Origin: Tubiluchus corallicola
Lineage: Eukaryota > Priapulida > Priapulimorpha > Priapulimorphida > Tubiluchidae
Assembly: GCA_030141605.1 (NCBI GenBank)
Contig: JAQGDQ010000003.1
Span: forward strand, 515,501-579,500
Reading direction: 5' to 3'
Length of the DNA: 64,000 nucleotides
The translations under genes and the position numbers were made by a program. Position 1 is the stretch's first letter. Each line of letters starts with the position of its first letter. The notes under the pieces were generated by a model. It was not told the DNA's origin, did no database searches, and saw nothing but the letters and a program-made list of their open reading frames with translations. Shown piece by piece: positions 11,246 to 24,900 of the stretch.

Positions 11246-13116
11246 ACGTTTCACAAATAAGACCCGAGGCCCAAGGTATTGATTAAAAGGTCTCTCGTAA
11301 TACAGTCCCAAAGGTTGTTAAGACCATATCATGCATTATATGTACACTGCGACAAATTCATTATGCATACTAGCGCATTTGTTATGGTGAACTGATGAGG
11401 AAGCAAACAAAAAGACATTTCAGAAATACAGTATCAGCCATGAAATGCTCCAAGCAAAATAAAAATTATTAAAAGCAGTAATATACAGGTGTGATAGATG
11501 CAATAATAAATGTTAACAGCTTCAGTGCACATGTGGCCCTCAAGGTAACTTCACCGTGACTCTAAACACAAAGAAAGCTCTACAAATTAATTTTTGGATA
11601 CTGTTCCTTTTAAAATCAACTCCAACTAATTCATACCCACAAAGCTTTTTAATAGGTTTTTCATCATAAATATGTATTAGAAAACTGACGACTTTTTACG
11701 CCTTTGCTCAAAACCTTAACGAACTCTCCTCAAGCCTTATTACATTTAGCCACCTACTGTGCTTACATACTGCATTCACACCTATTCATGCATGTTCGAG
11801 CTACAAGCGTGAAACCTCCATAGAAAACTAACGTAGAAATATCACAGAACATGAAAACAGACATAAAAGCACCTGTGACACCATCCATGAGACTGATCAC
11901 ATGACAATTAAGTCTATTCTGACTAGCGGGGCAATACCTTAATGGCTCACTTATATTTCAATAGGCTCTAGAAGCTTATGATCCGCATAATGGCTCAGCG
12001 GTGACAAGGAAGCCATTGATCGAGTTAAAAGTTTCTTTCGGAAGTTTTAGTCGCCAAAGAAACAGCTTTCAAAAACTAACAGATCATTTTCAAAAATAAC
12101 AAAAGTGCGATTGCTGGTTGTTCTAGTCGCTAACACATTTACAGTGAATAAACTCGAGCAATTAGGTGCAACTATTGCCAAGAGAAACGAGGTGATCAAA
12201 GTCTGAAAGAACTGTAAATTACGAAAACGCATGTCACGATTATATTGGAAATCTATGCTAATCACATAAATGAATTAACAGCAAAATGTAACGATAGGGC
12301 AACAGAAAATGTGGAAATAGAAATGCGAGACTAAAAATCAATATGACTTAAAAATCACTGAAATGGAAACATGGGCAACCACTCATTGAATAGTTGCTAA
12401 GGAAAAGCAAGAAACCTCGACTAGAATATTTCAAGTTTGGGAAGAAGTAGTTAATGCCTACTTATTTTTATCAAACAAAACGAAGTAATACAGTATAACT
12501 AAATGAAGGTTAAATTTAAATGTGCATACCTGAACTGTTCAAACCTTAATCCAAACCAGCACTACTTTTGCTGATGGTGAGCAACAGAATAAAAATATCA
12601 AAAATGATTTTTTATATTTCAGTTTGTGTTAAATTGCTTATTAATTTTTTTGCTATAAATATACAATAAACTATATATATATTAAAAATACAATGCACAC
12701 ATATCTCGGATTGACTACCCATTTTAACGCATTGAACCTGTTGTATGTGATAGGTGTCTTAGAAGAACCTAAATAAATGCTAACTTCATTCAAACAGGTT
12801 TTTTGATGATTTAACTAGACATTTTTGTTATACGTATATATATATATATACGTATATATGTTTTCCTGATATAACAGGAAAACATGTAACACTTGTTATT
12901 CAGTTAGACTTTTAAAAATTTACTTTCTATCTTAACAGTTAATGGCACAAAGAAATCCACTCAGAAAGCGAAAAATTGTGTTTAATAAATTTTTGTTTTG
13001 TCATGGATGATGTTTTAAGATTTTTCTGCATGGAACCAAATCAGTGTGCACCTTTATAAATTACATTACACTTATAACTATTTATCATTATTTGAGGAAG
13101 AGTGGTTTTTCGTGTA
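11246..13116. other. AT-rich non-coding sequence
   Basis: No supported gene. Contains the hairpin at 12830-12886. Confidence 0.55.
12830..12886. repeat. AT palindrome and perfect 11-bp hairpin
   Basis: Alternating TATACGTATATATATATATA.., then ATGTTTTCCTG (12858-12868), a 6-nt loop, and its exact complement CAGGAAAACAT (12875-12885). Confidence 0.8.
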
Positions 13117-13190
13117 CTTTGCTTCTGAAGTTAAGCAACACTGAGGTTTGTCAGTGAATGGGTGAGTGACCACCTTCAATACTCTCTCTG
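13117..13190 (+). pseudogene. 5S rRNA-like fragment
   Basis: Contains CTTCTGAAGTTAAGCAACAC and AATGGGTGAGTGACCACCTT..AATACT, in the order and near spacing of the middle and 3' part of animal 5S rRNA (GAAGTTAAGCAAC...GGATGGGTGACCGCCTGGGAATACC). The 5' third and the exact 3' end are missing, so this is a pseudogene or the head of a 5S-derived SINE. Confidence 0.55.
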
Positions 13191-13667
13191 ACCAATTTAG
13201 TGGTTCACCTTATAGACTTATCCTTGGTTTGGGCACAAACATCAATGATCAATGGTGAATAAGCCTTGTCATTCATTGCTGAATTCCAGCCTGCAGTATA
13301 TCAAACTATATAAACATTTTTTGATATTCAGTTAAATGCTTTTTGATGAAAGTGGGAAGGCAGAACATAATAAAGAGGCTCATGTACAACTCATTAATCA
13401 GCAACCATATATACACACATTGCAAACGAATTTACATGACGTACTATTCCAGTCCTTGATGGACAGTATAACAAAGTAATTACCACCTGTACAGGAAAAT
13501 CAATACGAAAATGCCTTCCCCAACCACAAGTGCATAAAATGCTGATTAAAAAAGGCTGGATTCTGCTGCTATAGCAAAATCTCAAGAGAGAAAAATAAAT
13601 TAATTACCAGCCTTTACTGCCTAAAACAATCGTAAACAGTACTCCTACCCATAGAATATGGAATATT

Positions 13668-13890
13668 GTTGCCAAGCCTGGCCATATAGTATAGAGGGTT
13701 GTCAAAGATTGGTTATGCAGCATAGAAGAGGTGGTAGTCAAAAATTGGTCATATAGCGTAAAAGAGGGGATTGTCAAAGACTAGTCATACAGCATATAAG
13801 AGGGCGTAGTCAAAGACTAGTCATACAACATAGAAGAAGGAGTTGTCAAAAACTGGTCATACAACATAGATGTGGGGTTGTCAAAAACTG
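13668..13890. repeat. 36-bp minisatellite (about 6 copies, diverged)
   Basis: Units of the form GTTGTCAAAGACTAGTCATA followed by CAGCATAGAAGAGGGG, repeated about six times with roughly 75-90% similarity by eye. The period is a multiple of three, but no frame is open through all units. Confidence 0.88.
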
Positions 13891-16800
13891 CTTTTTCTTT
13901 GGAACGAGATATTTATGTTTATTAATCTGCTATTTGGGTTGCACGTTGGAGATTAATCTTTTCATTTTTGTTTTATCTTAAGTTCATGCATGATAGTATT
14001 ATTACCCGAACGGTAACCTCGTATATCAAGTAATTTTACTTCTCTGCTATTTAAAATTTGACCAAAACAATTGTTCACAAAACTATTTTTGGTATTTGTA
14101 CGAATTAAGCTAAACCAAATCTATTTTTATTTTGTAAGTTTTTTTGTGCCCGTAAGTAAACTTTCACTTTTTTAGGGGTAGCTGACTAAGTGACCAACAG
14201 GTCTTTTCGCTGCTCCTACTTAGTGATGTTAAAACTGTTACATAACTATATTCTCTTTAACTAATGTTCAGAACATAAAACTGAATTAGTCTAGACAAAA
14301 TAAAAAGTGGAAACTGCAAACAAGTTCTTGTTGTCATTGATAAATCCTTATTTAGCTAAGGGTATCACCCCCAACTTCTATTTGCAGACAGAAAGTATAA
14401 AAATGCTTAAAAATCGGCCGTTTTATTTTTTTCACTTCTAGATTACACAGTTACCGCTTCTTTATTTCAATAAGTATGCATATGGTGATTAACTTCTAAT
14501 CTTGTACTAGCATCAAATCAAGTCAAGTTATTTCACTCCAGCAATAGTTATATATACAGCAATATGCAAGACAAATAGACTAAACAGTATCCTATTAGAA
14601 ATAAAGTAATTGATGAAAGCACATTAACCAAATAAATTAATTGTTGCATGACACCTTGAATGTATGGCTTGTTAAGAGGTCATAAATGAGTGAATAAAGA
14701 ATGGTTGGGGTTAGTGGATATGATAGAATGGAAAAATAATACACAGTGTACGTTTTAAATTACATAGTTATATTCAAAACAGCATAGAAAATGGGAAGCC
14801 AGCCATATCGACTGTGATAAGACATGGAAGGATCAGTGATGGTATTATTAATATGAATTTAGGATGGATCACTCTATTTGAAATTCTCAATTTCTGTAGA
14901 GCTTTCTCATACAGATTCATTTCTACTCCTACCACTGGCTTCTAAGACTGTTCAATGGACATCATTGCAGACCGTTGGCCTACTAAATTAATCAGTATTT
15001 TGTAAATACATTAATGTTTGTTCTTTATCGATTTATTTCTCTTGTAACAGACTAACAAGGAATTTAATTTGGCCCGCGATCTTTAACCTCTAATCCATAA
15101 ATGCCCAATCTTCATACAGCATTTGCGAGAATTTGACTACCTTTGATATAACACACAAAGCCCACAGTTACTAAAGATTTTCTCGCTGAAACCAAGCCTA
15201 CCAGGATTTGACAGTTTTTTTAAACTGCAATAACACCAAATTGATCTTTCGTGCTGTTGCAAATATGCAAACTCCAATAATTAGTCGCGGAAATTTCTCT
15301 GTACTGCAACAATGCCGACTCTTGTTAATATTGTATGCAAATAGCTAACGAAACCATGGAGTTTTCTGTATGATCTATGATATTGATTAGTTAGTTCATG
15401 GTGCTGAAACATGCAAAGGGACTTTAATTATTTACTGCTGCAGGTAGGGAGTGCAAAAGGTTGCTCGCAAGTAGGCAACTATAAGTACACCAGTTTTCTT
15501 GAATGCCACTAAATGAAATGGAAAGGCATTCAAATTCAAAATATCCATTTAAATGTCTGTACACACCCAAGCACACAAAATGGAAGGTACGTGAATAACT
15601 GGCAGTTAAACAAAAATAGTCTTAAGGGAACTAGGGTCGCATACTGTGGTGGTACTAACGCAAAACTTTGATAGTGGCAAAGTCATAGGTGATCCCTTTT
15701 CTGGATCAGTAGGACCTTGCCATCTTGCTTACTTGCATCACTAAGGTAATGCCAAGTATCAGTGTTTCAGGGGAACCACTAGATGGTATATGTCTTAAGC
15801 TGGCAGACTGCAAAACATTGAACATCTTGAACTTGAATATGTTTGATTTTTAGATTCACACATTGACTAAGAAATGCGAACAAAACTTTATTAATGATTT
15901 CATTCGAAAAATATCCAAGTATTTTATTCATTATTACAAAAACACATATCTACGTATAAATATTGCAAAAAATTCCACTAGATGTTAAAAATATTATAGA
16001 GCACTCAGTTATCACATGAAGTTACCATAAGCAAAATTTTGTTTTCACAGTTTTCGATCCTGTGACGTTGAGCTTTGACTTTTTAAATTAAAAAAAAAGC
16101 AGCCATGACAGGTTTCCATGTCTTGGTCAGAAGGTCCAGACCTAGTATTTTTGTCAAATTTGGTGATTATCGCTTCGTCAGTTTTTATTTTTTTCACTGA
16201 ACTGCCAAGCAAACAGATGCAACTAAATCATCGTCAGCGTGCGTAATCATTGAATATAACAAGTTCCAATTAAAAATTCTGTTAAAGCTATAAATAATGC
16301 ATGAAAAGACAAGATAACGCGATACACAGAACATCTTTTATTTATTTTCGGTTACTGCCCATACGACGAGAACGTCGTTACTCGTGAAATGCCGAAAACT
16401 TGTAATGGACCAACATATCATGTCAAACACCCACACAAAGTGCTTACATGGCAGCAAGATACTTCAGTATCCTTCCTCTACCTGTCTCACGCCTAAACTC
16501 TTATTGCAACACTCACAAAGTCTGCCTAGAAGCCATGCCAATGCATTTACCATACTAGCAAATCCGCCAAAGGTCAATACTGAAAGCTTTTCCTGACCTG
16601 ACGAATGCATGTATGCACTCAAGAGCGACTTCTACGGCGGGTGGGGGGCGGTCATCACGAACTGAACAGTCTCAAAGACAATGTGAAATGTTTATATGGG
16701 CATCCACACAAAGAAAAGTGAGCTCCTCATCGCAACACTTCCCTTTCGTTTACACTGAGAAGGAGAAAAATCTATTCACTGTTATCAGACAATCAATGAA

Positions 16801-17083
16801 ACTAATCATCATTTCAGCGGTTCCTTGCACAGCCGCACTTAATCGATATCAAACATCCTTCTAATAAAGCAAAATTAATGAGGTCATCTTGCAAATCTTG
16901 CACGGGTTGTATGATTGTAGCCCTGTCAGAGATACATAATTTAATTTGTTTGAAACGGCTCCTCACAATGTAAACCAGAATACAGCACTCAATCACACCA
17001 TTTAACTACCTTCTGATGTTACATGGTTGTGAAGGGCCTGGAGCATAGCTGGTCTATATACATGGAGAAGAAATAATCATGGC
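13891..17083. other. AT-rich non-coding sequence
   Basis: No supported gene or repeat. The frames at 16384-16996 lack motifs and splice partners. Confidence 0.55.
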
Positions 17084-17130
17084 AGATGGTCACCCATCCA
17101 CTTGCTAAGTAGGTTGGAGCTAATTGACTC
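17084..17130 (-). pseudogene. 5S rRNA-like fragment (minus strand)
   Basis: On the minus strand reads CTTAGCAAGTGGATGGGTGA then CCATCTGCC, close to TTAGTACTTGGATGGGTGACCGCCTGG of animal 5S rRNA. Only about 45 bp match. Perhaps a 5S-derived SINE relic. Confidence 0.42.
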
Positions 17131-17597
17131 TATAGCCAAACACATACCATAATTACTCAACTATCCCCATTGCTCTTTTTGATTCAAATTAATTATACTC
17201 AAGTTATAGTGAAAATCTACTTGGATCCCTGAAAAGGGGCAACTAAAGAGTAATCAATCCAGTTTGCGCAGGTGCCTGGGGTGTATGTCTATGACCATTC
17301 TCTAGTTTGACACATTAAAGCCTATGTATTAATCCTCCAAAATGACGTCAACTTTGGGGATGAACCTTAGAGAATAAACAATAAGAGACGATAGCTCACT
17401 TAATCAACAATGCAGCTGAAACGTTACATGAAAGTTAGATTTGGTTTTTTAAATGATTTCATGGTGGTGTCAATTATTCATGAATCAAAAATGACTTTAT
17501 AACTCCAAAACAGTGCAAAACAAACAGACAAACAGAACACACGTCCTCTAGGCTAGAGACTAAAATATAATCCAGAAAAAGTACTTCCATAAATCTC

Positions 17598-18900
17598 TAG
17601 GGGTGTTTCTTCTAGAAGTTGGCAACATGGCCAAACTTATCAGTTTGACTACGCTGAATACCAAATAAACGAATAAATTAGAAATAAATGACTAAAAAAT
17701 TGCTGCTAGCTTGAAAAACTAGTAGAAAGAAGATGCAAACAGAATGGCAACCAAGTTTTTGCACAAAAAAATCCCAGAAAGTTAAAATTAAGAACATAAT
17801 AATAAGAAGTGATTATAACGTATATTACAGGGTAGTTGGACCTAAGCAATCCAGCCATTTCTAATATTTTCATTTCAAAAATGGCCGCTACACAAAACGA
17901 AATTATGCAGATCACGCAAATGCTGCAGTCTGATCCCAAGCAGTATAAGCATCAAATGCTGACAGAACTGATGCTTTTGGGGGCATTTATATTTTCATAT
18001 GGTTTTAGGTACAGCCTTTATAAGCTAGCAGCAGCCATCTTGAAAATGGCGGCCTTAGCGGATACTACCCTAAATCCTTGACCTAGTTTTAAAGTCGATA
18101 TATAAATACTAAAATCATTATCCAATTTAATTTAGAACACGCAATATGTTACAAAAGCGGCTGCAGCCATATTGGCAGCCATCTTTACATCCTAATTGAG
18201 GTGATGTCATTTCGATGGATTAAGCAACAGATGTGGATTTGTTGACACTGACATACCAAAATCTTCGTCTTATTTGCTTTACCAGTTAAGATGTGGGCTT
18301 TATATGCTAGGGACAGTCATTTTGTCAGTCATTTTGAAAATAATGACTATATTTCCATTGGACGATTTTCCATTGGCCTCATTAATCACCTTGATGGGTT
18401 CTAACAATGTGCAAAGTTTCACAACTTTTAGGTGAAACGAGTAAGTTTTTTACCATTCTGTTAGACTCAGACTACATTATTATGTTGGGAATCAAATGGC
18501 CTTTTTTTGCTTATTGGACTGATTGTGGCTTTGTATCCTTGAGGTTTAGTAGCAGAATAAAAATAATTTGCTTTTTGTTTTTATAATAAATATAATTTGC
18601 ATGATCAGCATAACATCGTTTTTTGTAGTGGCCATTTTGAAAGCAGTGGCCACTTTTAAAATAAAAGTAACAGAATGGAGTCCTTTGGTCCAACTACTAT
18701 GGAATAGATGTCATAACCACCTCTTAATGTTAATTTTCTGGGAATTTTTTAGTTATACTGTTTGTGCAAAATCTTAGAGGCCATTCTGTTTATTTTGCCC
18801 TTTTTCCCTTAATTTTTTAAGCTGGCAATAATTTTTTTGGATTCAGCACAGTCAATAAGGCTGGCTATAATACCAATTAAACTGCAATAAAACGCCACTA
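17598..18900. mobile_element. 1.3-kb MITE-like element with about 300-bp terminal inverted repeats
   Basis: The left TIR (about 17600-17925) and the right TIR (18594-18898, reversed) align over their whole length. Shared in order: G(G/T)GG(T/C)GTTT, GACT..GCTGAAT..CCAAA, CAGAATGGC, TTTTGCACAAA, TTCCCAGAAA/ATCCCAGAAA, GTAGTTGGACC, CAAAATGGCC.CTACA, and TTATGC.GATCA.GC. Both ends are bordered by TA, which would fit a Tc1/mariner-type TA duplication (inference). There is no transposase. The inner part repeats AAAATGGCGGC-like words. The small frames at 17836-18081 and 18511-18777 are TIR translations. Confidence 0.72.
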
Positions 18901-21900
18901 GGGTTCCTCTTTTCTGAAAATTCGTGTAGTCTATGTGCTATTGCTAATGTTCGGTTTCACCTTGGTTGATAATTCAGATCAAACTCACAGTCACAAGTTT
19001 TGAATGCAATGTAATGTGAAAATGGTGCAACATACACACACAAATTGTTATATATGTCGTAGGTATTATATGCATACATAGAGTTTCTGTTGGCGACATC
19101 ACATTTGACCTAGAATAATATTTCAAAGTCAAATTCATAGACTGGATGTGTTAAATCAAACTAACCCGAAAAGGTGCAGAATCTATTTCAAGCTAAATCT
19201 AGCAAGATCATAAAAATTATCACCTACTTTACAGGAAAATTTTCCTCCAACTGGTTATAATTAGTAAAACAAGGAACTCTGCAAATGAGAAGTTTAAAAA
19301 CAACAACTTCTAGAAATCACGGCCAACAGGAGCAATTATTCCCCTCTATCTCTCTACTCAAGAGGCACAGCTTGTTAAATAAAAGTTTCAGTTCATTTTT
19401 TCATAATACAGAACAACACGTAATTGAAATCTGTTTTCAGCAAAATAGCAGATATGGATGTCATAGATGCAATAAAATATTTCCAAATTCTGCCGGTTTC
19501 TATGTTCAGGTTAGTACTATGCTACTCTCAAATAGGTAAACTAAAGAAAATTTAGGATCTGGTAAAGCCCAATTTTTATTATTTATAAAGGGTGGTTCCA
19601 TCCTCGTCAAAAAATTAATGACGAGACACTACCAAAATTTCCAACTATTCTGATTCTCGTAAGAAACTTTTCAAAAATAGCTTTGGATGCTATTTTTATT
19701 AATTTTATTATAAAGTTTCACATTTTAGAAAATTCCACCAGAGTGAAAAACTGGATTTATAAGCAGCTGTTCTACATTTACGGATGTCTATAACAGTGTG
19801 CCTTTCAGGAACCAGTAATGAGAAGCCCTGAGAACATCCTCCCTAGAAGGAGTGAAATTTCGTAAAAGTCATTTTAATATAATGTTGCAATACTGAAACA
19901 AAACTATAAAACACTTTATAGTCTTTGGTAGTGAATATGATTTTATACGTCTAAGTATATGTCCACCCCAAAAAAACTTACATACACCTGATGACACTGA
20001 TTACTTGTTAGTTCTGATAGTCTATTACGGCATTTCAAGAATCGGATAAATTTTTACCATCAGAGAGCTAAGATATAGATATAGATTTGTAAGTTAAGAT
20101 ATAACAAAATTAACTAACAACTTATGATCATTTGGCAGCCATGAATGACACACTTGAAAAATATATTAAATGACAAAACATCATTTATGTCCTTTTTTAA
20201 ATTTCTTTCCTAGGAAATCATGTTTGGACGACAATAACGCCATATTAAACAACTCAATAACACACACAAACACACCCTAATGTACGCACAATAATTTACA
20301 TTATCTGGCAAAATAAAGCTGTAATGTGTATGACACATGTCTAGTTTACTAGTTATGAAGCCAAGGTAAGATACTAAGATAGCCAACGAATTTCCCGCTA
20401 CATATTATATGTCTAACACCCCAGCGCTAGTGACAGTCAGTACCATTTTCAGACAAGTAGCAACTGAACGTGGCAAAAGACAGATACGCCCTGTAATAAT
20501 TTAAAGCAATATAACAGAACTTCGTACGCTGCAGGTAGGTATATCGAATGGGAGAATATACAGATGGGTGGACAAAAACCAGCACACGCTACATCAATAC
20601 TACATTATTTGCAGCCATTCAACAATCGATTTTAATCAGGTTGATGTAAAAATCTCTACGTTGCGAGCAGTATAATGAATACACGCACTCGATAGTTTTC
20701 TTACAAAGAAATTTCTGCAGCTTAGTTAATATTATGCGGAAACAATGCCCATTAACTCGCTAAACAACTTTTTTTCTTGAATGTCTCAAGTTTTTAATGC
20801 GCGCCAGTAATTATTGTTGAAAAAATACTAATAGTAATAGTTGTTTTCGTGGAAACAAATGCAGCCGCGGGCAAGTGAGACTGTTTCTTAATACGAAATA
20901 CAGAGTTCTAAATTCTGGCATTAGGTGAAAACGATATCTAACGCTCATTAAAATAACGCAAAAAATAGTCGTCAACTCTGAAGAGCGATTAATTGGAACG
21001 GCAAAGTTGAAACAGTAAGCCCAAACCAAATTATGCTTTGAACGCTCAGTTCCATACTCATTTGGAAGGGATACTGAATCCTTCTATGTTTAGTGTTGAA
21101 GCCCTTCCCATGCACTCCCTACTAATGTTCTCAGTATGTTCGCATGCCTGCGTTAGTTAGGAATCTCTCTGTATAGACCATTAAAGACTTGATTTAATGA
21201 GGTACATCCCAAGTCTTAATTTAATTTTCACTTAATTTGATTTTTATGTTACTACATAACATTGCCGGCAAACATTTGCAAATCATTTTTAAGAAGAGTG
21301 CTCAGTCGTTTTTAAGATACTAGCAACTAGAGTAACTAGTACTTTAGTTACTCTTCCTTCCCTATTCTCGCTCGGAAAAATACTGATTTAGCATCATAGT
21401 ACCTATTGCCGAGGCATCGTCCGCAACTGGCTCAGTTACCGCGTCACGAAAAAGACATTGATGTCTGTGCAATTTAAAATTCACTTCCGGGGTGTACAAA
21501 AATTTACTTTTACAGATCATCAAGCAACCTTTCTTACCCCTTCTAGCCCCACTGGCTAATATTAAGATCCAGAGCCTCTGGATTTGGCTTCATATCTGGA
21601 CACGAGCATCTGTTCTATTTTTAAAAAAAATATACTATACCAGAAAAATGTTTTCCATCTCTACAAACTTACTTGCATCAACAAAATCATTAACAGAATC
21701 TCACTAGAAATAAAATTACAAGGATTGCAACAAACAAGTGCAGAAATACAGAATTTTTATACTGTCCTTTACTTTGAGTGGGTAATTAGTATAAAAATGG
21801 CTAAACTGTACAATACAATTTTAAATAATCGATTTGAAAAAATGTCTCCAGTTATTAAGAGTATCCTCAAAGGCAAAGGGACAGAAAATATGGACGCATT

Positions 21901-24900
21901 TGACTAAAACAAACTTCAACAATGCATTTACTAATACGTAAAACAAAGATTAATTTCAAACACAAAACAATCAATACTCTCTGAAAAAGAAAGAGCACCA
22001 CAGTTTTACTCTATAGAATATTTTTAAAAATCTTATCGCTTTCTAACAATTTTTTAATTAATAGATGATTAACAGTTCAATTTTTATACGTGCTAGTTGA
22101 CTAGGTCTCTATTAACCCATCAGTTTTTCAGTTACTGTACTAATAATTTTTCGTGAAAAATTTTGTGTGGCCAACTGTATTTTCACTGAAAACTACAAAA
22201 GCCCGCAATGCAAAAAATGAGACAGTGTAAATGAAACCATCCATTTTCTAAAAGGTTCTTAAAAGCTAAATGCATTTGCCGAGCCTTCGCCAGCCTAACA
22301 AAATCAGATTTGGTCAAAATATTATCACTAATATGCTTTCAAATAACAAGCTTCTTATGAAACAAAACCTTTACGAGGGAATGAATCTTTTTATGCAAAC
22401 AAGATTTCTGCTAATTTAATCTTCACAGACAAAATGATTGGAAACAGCAACTCCAGCTCTCAACGTTGAAATTTTGACAGATGACAACATTTCCATAACC
22501 TGGTTACAGTCTTTTTACTTATACACAATGCGACTGTAGTCATTAAAATTAATGTTTCAGAAAAAATTAAAAGTTAAAACTTTTCCATAAAAATTGCAGT
22601 GTAATTAGATTGGGAAGATGATTAAGTAAATTTAATTTAGCGAACTTCTATCCACTTAGTCAGCTACTGCATAAATCCTTTAGCAAAACTTAATTTAAAC
22701 AGCAAAATTTATCTTTTATCTGGGGTTTAAAGCTACTTAATAAAGACTACAAAAACATTAAGAAATGATGTACACCAGGCAACGCTGAGTACTTACAAAG
22801 TTAAGCATGTAATCATCAAACAAATTGGTTGATAATATTAAATTCAGGGTATTCACTGCATAAAGAAGTCTGCAAAAAAATGAGAAAATGAACTCTTACA
22901 TTCATATACAGAGCTAAATCAAGAAGGATTAAATATATGATGCAGCTGCCTTATTTTTCTGGTGTTTCTTGGTAAATCATATCAGCACTGTTCACTGTTC
23001 AGTTACCGCTTCCAAATGAATGTTGATTTAATACGATTTTCAAACTATTAACTGAAAAACAGTTCGTCCATGAATGCTTTTCGGCATGATGTGAGGGCCC
23101 TGAGAGTGTCCTGCATTAAAATCGCGATAAAACTTTTAAAAAGTAGTAAGAGGCGTTCGATGTTTAAGATTTGTTCCAAATCAGAGAGTCCACATCGACA
23201 TTACTATTCTGCAATCTGACAAGCATTTGAGCTAAGACAACAAGTGGAGGTGGCAGCCCAAGATTAGGCTGCAGTACATCCTGTACTAGTCAAAACTTGA
23301 TTCGCTTTTTGTAAGCGACCAATAAATCATCTGAAAGTTACAGCGTTCTCAGACGGTCTAAATAGTGTTATTGGTGGCTTGTAAAAATCGAATAATTGAA
23401 TTTTAATCTTAAACACCCTAATGAAAGACTTAAAGTCTGAAAGCTTAGTATTAAAGAATTTATATAGGGTTTTACAAAATACTTTCTCGTGGTTTTGTGA
23501 TATATAAGAACATTTATAATGCTCAGTTTAAAATTTATTATAATCTGTTAGCAAACTGATACTACTTGGTTTACAAACAATTGAGACTGAGCTTATTATG
23601 CTGACAATATGCTGTCATAATTTTAGCCATTTTTTATCAAGATGCATTATCTTCGTGTTTCTAAGGTATTATTATACCTGTCAGAGTTAACAGCTATAAC
23701 AGAGCTCTATGTAGTGACCAGTGCACATATATTTCAGTAACTGACAGCTTCCATTGTGCTAATTCAAACACATTAGGATCCTTATTGTCACCTAGCCACA
23801 GGACTGACAACAAAAGAGGATACAGTGTTGGTTTAAGCGCACCATAAATGCGTTTCGCAGATGACTCCCCGCTATTACTGTTAATGCGAATTTAAACATC
23901 ATTACATGTATAGATTTTGTCTGTTTGTAGAATCGGGGAAATAAATGCCGCAGCAACAAAAACACTTTAGCCTTTTATTCTCTCGCCTCTGATATTAGTG
24001 ACTATCTATAGCTTTTCATTTACGAACCAACAAAAAATTGTTTGCACAACTTATTTCATTGTCATGGCTTCTCTATATAGTTAATTATATAGCTAGACCA
24101 GTTGGACTCAGGACATTATTGTTAGCTTACTATTTTCCATTAGATTTGAAAATTTCAATTTCGGATTACATGTTTGAGCTTATATCTGTGTGTCATTTGT
24201 TTTTTGTGGTAAGGCTTGTGTGATAACACTGAATGAAAAAACCCGTTTGTTATTAAAAAAGACATTTTGCCAACCCGATCATTAACATTATTTTGTAATG
24301 CTTAAATACTCTAAAAGAGATTATATATAATACTTGTATCACAAACCAATATGTCTGAGGCAAAATGGCAATTTCAATATTGAGACAACAACAGTTTAAG
24401 TGGGTTATTTTAATAGACAAATCTCTATTTTTATGCCTTTGCAAGTTTGTATTGAATAGTAAGCTGAGTTTAACTTGCTCCAATCTGAGTCATCTGACAG
24501 CAAGAGGAAAGTACATTTTGCTGAATTAACTGAACAGCTGCTTTACTGATTTTCTGCAAATAACCATACAAGAAATACTTTTCCAACCAACCAATAATGG
24601 TCAGTAAGGCTTAATACTTCCTTATCAAACCCATAACCACTAAAAGCACTCCACAGTTATACATATAACTTTACAATCTGCATAATGTATAGTAGTTTCA
24701 ATGTATATTACTAAATCCAGACTGCCATTTGTAATAGCATACTAGTCACAGTAGCTGGTATATATAAAAACAAAACAAAGTTATGTGACTATGGCACATT
24801 TGAAACTGAAAAGACATTCTTTTCAGAATACCCCACTGGATCAAACAAATCCACATTTTGACATTTCAGTTTGTTCATCAACCTTTCTCAAGCATTTAAT

